This document shows positions 61,101 to 64,000 of a stretch of 64,000 nucleotides of DNA, piece by piece. Position 1 is the first letter of the stretch, and each line of letters starts with the position of its first letter. The stretch covers positions 62,001 to 126,000 of the forward strand of contig JACTNC010000051.1 in assembly GCA_014584295.1 (NCBI GenBank). Direction: 5' to 3'. Under the pieces are notes generated by a model, which saw only the letters and a list, made by a program, of their open reading frames with translations, ran no database searches and was not told where the DNA came from. Both the position numbers and the translations under genes were made by a program. Source of the stretch: Verrucomicrobiota bacterium (GTDB taxonomy: Bacteria; Verrucomicrobiota; Verrucomicrobiia; Opitutales; Opitutaceae).

Positions 61101-61426
61101 CGCTCTACTCCACGGGTGGCACCGCCAAGGTGCTTGCCGACAACGGTATCAAGGTGTCGAAACTGGCGAAGATCGAGGAAGGCAGGCCGACTGCGATCGA
61201 TCTGATCAAGAACGGCCAGATCCAGATGGTGATCAACACGCCCGCGGGAATGATTCCCCGGCAGGATGAGAACAAGATCCGTGCTGCGGCGTATGCCCAT
61301 AGCGTGTGCATCATGACGACCCTGACCGGCGCCAAGGCCGCGATCGATGGCATCAAGGCGCTCAAGCGCGAGCGCACAGGTGTGCGGCCGATTCAGAAAT
61401 ACGTCGGCAACGTCAATGTCCTCTGA
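58157..61426 (+). CDS. carB: Carbamoyl-phosphate synthase large subunit
   Basis: A 1089-residue CarB (norm about 1070) with the two homologous halves. The first has [45 protein letters not shown] and [15 protein letters not shown]. The second has [38 protein letters not shown] and [19 protein letters not shown]. The C-terminal MGS-like allosteric domain starts near residue 950 ([18 protein letters not shown]). It makes carbamoyl phosphate from bicarbonate, glutamine-derived ammonia and two ATP, for pyrimidines and arginine. carA is not in the window. The conserved [15 protein letters not shown] start fits the ATG at 58157, and purU follows 6 bases later. Confidence 0.96.
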   Translation: MPKRNDLKSILIIGAGPIVIGQACEFDYSGTQACKALKEEGYRVILVNSNPATIMTDPEFADVTYIEPLTVEFLEKIIEAERPSALLPTLGGQTALNLSMELHKQGILQKYGVEMIGAKPEAIAKGEDRELFKQAMIKIGLDVARSRTVKSLDEARAAAETLGNFPMIVRPSFTLGGSGGGIAYNREEFERICANGLDLSPVHEVLVEECLLGWKEYEMEVMRDHKDQCVVICSIENFDPMGVHTGDSITVAPTMTLSDKEFQVMRDASFAVIREIGVETGGSNIQFSVDPVTGRMVVIEMNPRVSRSSALASKATGFPIAKIAAKLAVGYSLDELRNDITRLTPASFEPTIDYVVTKIPRFTFEKFPNADPTLTSAMKSVGEAMAIGRTFKESIQKALRSLEIGARGFGGGGKWGGDEVPDRKTIIARLGTPNAERIFFIRYAFLAGFTVEEIFDLTKIDPWFLHQLREIFEMEQSLRGFRLPSSQDPTDQRKPLDAAILRRAKQFGFSDAQLAHLLQTDLATMTAARRQLGVHTTYRLVDTCAAEFEAFTPYYYSSYGDENEVMPPGGKKKIMILGGGPNRIGQGIEFDYCCVHASFALREAGFETVMVNSNPETVSTDYDTSDRLYFEPLTLEDVLEIYRQEKCSGAIVQFGGQTPLNLATALKANGVNIIGTSPESIDTAEDRKLFAKILDKVGLKQPANRTAMTEADALRFAQEIGFPVLLRPSFVLGGRGMFIVYSEEEFRNVVRQAFEVMPDKPVLIDDFLEDAIELDVDCISDGETSVIGGMLEHIEFAGVHSGDAAMVMPPHTLSKAMLDTVRTATHALARELKVIGLMNVQFAIKDSQLYVLEVNPRASRTVPFVAKAIGVPLAKLAAKVMTGMKLKDLGFTREQTPKHWCVKEAVFPFVRFPGATIVLGPEMRSTGEVMGLDPDLGVAFAKAQAAAKPGLPTGGNVFLSVKDADKPRAVTLARELESLGFSLYSTGGTAKVLADNGIKVSKLAKIEEGRPTAIDLIKNGQIQMVINTPAGMIPRQDENKIRAAAYAHSVCIMTTLTGAKAAIDGIKALKRERTGVRPIQKYVGNVNVL

Positions 61427-61432
61427 TTTCCG

Positions 61433-62278
61433 ATGTCGAGCATTGTAGCCCTTCTCCACGGTCCCGATCAGCGCGGCCTTGTCGCGCGGGTCTCGGGCTG
61501 GATCTTTGAACGAGGCGGAAACATCCTGCATGCGGACCAGCACCGCGACCGTGAGGCCGGCATCTTCTTTCAGCGCGTGGAGTGGGAACCTGCGCCAGGC
61601 AGTCAATCCGCGGATACGGCAGCATTCTTGTCGTTTGCAGCGGAGCTGGGGATGAAGGCGCGTGTTGAGGATTCCTCCCGGCGCACGCGTGTCGCAATAT
61701 TTGTCTCGAAGGCCGACCACTGCTTTCACGACCTTGTCCTGCGCTCGCGGGCGGGTGACTACACCGCGGACTTTTCGCTGGTCGTATCGAATCACCGCGA
61801 CCTCGCTCCCGCCGCCGAAGGGTATGGGCTGGTCTTCAAGCATGTGCCGATCACGAGCGACACCAAGTCTGCGGGGGAGGCGGCGCAACTGGAGTTGTTG
61901 CGGGAGCATCGCATCGAACTGGTGATACTCGCGCGCTACATGCAGGTGCTGTCGGCCGATTTCCTTGAACGCTTTGGAAAGCCGGTGATCAACATTCACC
62001 ACTCATTCCTCCCAGCGTTTGCCGGCGGGCGACCGTATCACCAGGCGCATTCGCGCGGGGTAAAACTCATTGGAGCGACCGCCCACTATGCCACGAGGGA
62101 TTTGGATGAAGGTCCGATCATCCAACAGGATGTGGCACGGGTGACCCACCGGCACAATGTGGACGACCTTGTTCGCAGGGGACGCGATCTCGAGAAGACC
62201 GTGCTCGCCCAGGCAGTTCGCTGGCATCTGGAGAACCGGGTGCTTGTCTATGGCAACAAGACGGTGGTTTTCGATTGA
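61433..62278 (+). CDS. purU: Formyltetrahydrofolate deformylase
   Basis: A 281-residue enzyme. An N-terminal ACT-type domain (VALLHGPDQRGLVARVSGWI, FERGGNILHADQHRD) is followed by a formyltransferase-fold domain with ARYMQVLSADFLERF, the active-site NIHHSFLPAFAGGRPY, and the late GATAHYATRDLDEGPIIQQD that supplies the catalytic Asp. It hydrolyses 10-formyl-THF to THF and formate, balancing one-carbon pools. It starts 6 bases after the carB stop, so both are likely on one transcript. The length matches the family. Confidence 0.94.
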   Translation: MSSIVALLHGPDQRGLVARVSGWIFERGGNILHADQHRDREAGIFFQRVEWEPAPGSQSADTAAFLSFAAELGMKARVEDSSRRTRVAIFVSKADHCFHDLVLRSRAGDYTADFSLVVSNHRDLAPAAEGYGLVFKHVPITSDTKSAGEAAQLELLREHRIELVILARYMQVLSADFLERFGKPVINIHHSFLPAFAGGRPYHQAHSRGVKLIGATAHYATRDLDEGPIIQQDVARVTHRHNVDDLVRRGRDLEKTVLAQAVRWHLENRVLVYGNKTVVFD

Positions 62279-62350
62279 TCGGCAGGGTTAACTCCCGCCT
62301 TTACGCGGCAGGGCGCCTCTGCTTTCGTCTCACCTTTCCACTTCTCGATC

Positions 62351-63121
62351 ATGGCTTCCTCACAACCGCCCTCACATCCTGTTTCCTCGGGCGCGACTCC
62401 ATCCGCTGACGCGTCAGCACCGGTACCCGAAGTTCCCTTTGACGAGAAACTGCGTCAGTTCTGGGCGCGCAACCGCAAGATTATCACAACGATCTGTGTG
62501 ATTGTGCTCCTGGCCATCATCGGCAAGGGCGCCATGGAAATCATTCAGGAGCAGCGTGAAAAGGCAGTCATGGCCGATTATGCCAAGGCCACCTCGGATG
62601 CGCAGTTGAAAACATTTGCGGCTGCGCATGACACTCACCTGCTGGGCGGTGTCGCCTATTTGCGACTCGCAGACGAGGCTTTTACAGCGGGCAAGTATGC
62701 AGACGCCATTTCCCTTTACGGCAAGGCCGTCCCGGCGTTGAAAACGAGCATTCTGTCCCATCGCGCGGTCATGGGTGGTGCAGTGGCCAAGGTGCTTTCC
62801 GGTGATCGTGCCGGGGGCGAGGCGGCGTTCAAAGCCATCGTGTCCGACCTGAGCCAACCGGTTTCCACGCGCGCAGAGGCGACGTATCAGCTGGCCGTCA
62901 TGGCTTCGGCGGCGGGTGATGACACGGTGCTTCAAGGTTATGTGACGCAGCTTTCCACGCTCAGTCCGCAGAGCATTTGGGCGCAGCGCGCGGCAATGCT
63001 TCGTGCGGAAGCGGGCCTGCCTGCGACTGCCGGAGCGTCGCAGCCCGCATCCACCCCTGCTGCCGCTGCCCCTGCGGCTGTGAGCGATGCGCCAAAGGTG
63101 ACCTTTCCGTCCTCCAAGTAG
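62351..63121 (+). CDS. Single-pass membrane protein with TPR-like periplasmic domain (YfgM-like)
   Basis: A 256-residue protein. A Pro/Ser-rich cytosolic start leads to one transmembrane helix (RKIITTICVIVLLAIIGKGA, about residues 44-63). A helical TPR-like region follows (about 75-215), with repeats such as VAYLRLADEAFTAGKYADAISLYGKAV and ATYQLAVMASAAGDD. An Ala/Pro-rich tail ends the protein. The plan matches YfgM-type ancillary proteins of the Sec translocon, which deliver periplasmic clients. The assignment rests on topology and repeat style. It lies 72 bases after purU. Confidence 0.7.
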   Translation: MASSQPPSHPVSSGATPSADASAPVPEVPFDEKLRQFWARNRKIITTICVIVLLAIIGKGAMEIIQEQREKAVMADYAKATSDAQLKTFAAAHDTHLLGGVAYLRLADEAFTAGKYADAISLYGKAVPALKTSILSHRAVMGGAVAKVLSGDRAGGEAAFKAIVSDLSQPVSTRAEATYQLAVMASAAGDDTVLQGYVTQLSTLSPQSIWAQRAAMLRAEAGLPATAGASQPASTPAAAAPAAVSDAPKVTFPSSK

Positions 63122-63226
63122 GGAACGATCGGTGGCGGTTCCGTGCCCCAAATAGGGCAGTGAACGCCTGATTGGCCAGCAACCGCAGGCTTGCGAGTGA
63201 CTGCGCGCTTATAATCATCAACGCCA

Positions 63227-64000
63227 ATGCGTACCCCTTTTTCGCTGGCTTGGCTTGTCATTGTCCTGAGTGCGTTTGCAAGTCTTGCCCCAGGGGCGGA
63301 GAAAGGGAGGATTTCACCCCGTCGCTTTTCCGAAGAGGAGAAGGCTCAGGGTTTTAGCAATCGGGCGGTGCTCGCCCTGCCGAAGGACCAGATGTCTGAG
63401 CCTGTATTGGCTGCCGCGGAGGCCCGCGAGAAAGTCAGGCTTACACGACAGTTTCCACGATTCAAAGGGCTTCGTGTCATTGAGGTGCCCGAAGGCGAGA
63501 CTGTCGATCGCACCATCTCCCAGCTCCAGGCAACGGGCCTTTATGAGCGTGTGGAGCACGACCGCCTGCTGCGGGCGCATGCCGTTCCCTCCGACCCGGA
63601 ATTTCTTTCAGGTGCGCAATGGTCGTTGCGCAACACGGGACAATCGAACGGCAAGGAAGGTGCGGATATCCATGCCGTCGAAGGCTGGGAGCTGGCGACC
63701 GACGCCTCAGGTGTGATCGTGGCGGTGATCGATTCGGGAATCTATCCTGAGCATCCCGACATCGCTGCGAACCTGTGGCGCAACCCGGGCGAATCCGGCA
63801 ACGGCAAGGAAAACAACGGGGTCGACGATGATGGCAATGGCTACATTGACGACGTTTTTGGTATCGATTCGACGGTGCCAAAGGGTCAACCGGGCGGAGG
63901 CAACCCTCTGGACGATGACGGATTTGGTCACGGGACGGCGGTTGCCGGTGTGATTGGGGCGGTCGGCAACAACGGCATAGGCCTGGCGGGCGTGGCTTGG
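63227..64000 (+). CDS. Secreted subtilisin-like serine protease (5' part)
   Basis: The first 258 codons of a protease that runs off the window end with no stop. A signal peptide (LAWLVIVLSAFASLAPGA) is followed by a propeptide of about 110 residues (MSEPVLAAAEAREKVRL, GLRVIEVPEGETVDRTI). The start of the S8 domain has the catalytic Asp in VIVAVIDSGIYPEHPDI and the catalytic His in GFGHGTAVAGVIGAVG. The Asp-rich insert (GVDDDGNGYIDDVFG) may bind calcium. The catalytic Ser lies beyond position 64000. The ATG at 63227 gives a clean signal peptide and is 105 bases after the preceding gene. Confidence 0.85.
   Translation, partial: MRTPFSLAWLVIVLSAFASLAPGAEKGRISPRRFSEEEKAQGFSNRAVLALPKDQMSEPVLAAAEAREKVRLTRQFPRFKGLRVIEVPEGETVDRTISQLQATGLYERVEHDRLLRAHAVPSDPEFLSGAQWSLRNTGQSNGKEGADIHAVEGWELATDASGVIVAVIDSGIYPEHPDIAANLWRNPGESGNGKENNGVDDDGNGYIDDVFGIDSTVPKGQPGGGNPLDDDGFGHGTAVAGVIGAVGNNGIGLAGVAW

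Noticed and set aside
1..64000. CRISPR arrays, rRNA, tRNA or phage genes
   Set aside because: No regularly spaced direct repeats, no cloverleaf-like sequence with a CCA end or anticodon arm, and no phage structural or integrase genes were recognised.

Overview
The window looks like a chromosomal stretch from a Gram-negative bacterium of the Verrucomicrobiota, most likely close to Opitutaceae. The evidence is a high-G+C background, outer-membrane TonB-dependent receptors with the N-terminal 'xLSEFxV' element common in that group, a secreted sulfatase, a very large alpha-2-macroglobulin, many hybrid/PAS signalling domains, and discoidin-type secreted proteins. This placement is inferred from protein character only; there is no rRNA or tRNA gene in the window.

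Layout. (1) 1-7320 is an accessory patch. It holds four toxin-antitoxin modules: a decayed RelE/ParE-type pair, an AbrB/PIN pair, a TacA/TacT-like pair and a VapB/VapC pair. Two insertion-sequence scraps (IS3 type and IS1634 type) lie among them. An acetate/cation symporter with its DUF485 partner and an inositol-monophosphatase-like gene sit in the middle. (2) 7474-11444 is a complete araB-araA-araD L-arabinose operon. (3) 11484-19808 holds a small lipoprotein, a Cys-rich unknown, a multistep phosphorelay (response regulator, Hpt protein, and a 1596-residue hybrid kinase with an NMT1/THI5-like periplasmic sensor) and prmA. (4) 20144-31908 is a compositionally distinct, lower-G+C catabolic island. 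It encodes a TonB receptor, secreted hydrolase, HpaI-type aldolase, sialidase-fold protein, FAD oxidoreductase, MFS permease, kelch protein, DHDPS/NanA-type lyase and a GntR/LacI-type regulator. A shared palindrome, TTGTTGCGTAACAA, occurs at both control points of the island and nowhere else that I noticed. (5) 32178-38502 holds a four-gene ABC-2 exporter operon, a secreted discoidin-domain protein and an ECF sigma factor with a membrane partner. (6) 38679-43536 (minus strand) holds a siderophore-type TonB receptor, an IroE/Fes-like esterase and a sulfatase, behind a Fur-like palindrome. (7) 43702-49653 is a 1983-residue alpha-2-macroglobulin. (8) 49881-54224 is a queuosine-precursor transporter followed by a peptide-export locus: an HlyD adaptor, a 58-codon peptide gene with a textbook double-glycine leader, and a C39-peptidase ABC transporter. 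(9) 54291-64000 holds a fused ATP-grasp/alpha-E protein, a BadF-type sugar kinase, carB, purU, a YfgM-like membrane protein and the start of a secreted subtilase cut by the window edge.

The two parts most likely to be new biology are the small double-glycine peptide at 51934-52110 with its dedicated export machine, and the 20-32 kb island, whose enzymes resemble sialic-acid or sugar-acid catabolism but do not match any standard pathway I know. All functional calls come from reading translated sequence by eye; no database search was run.
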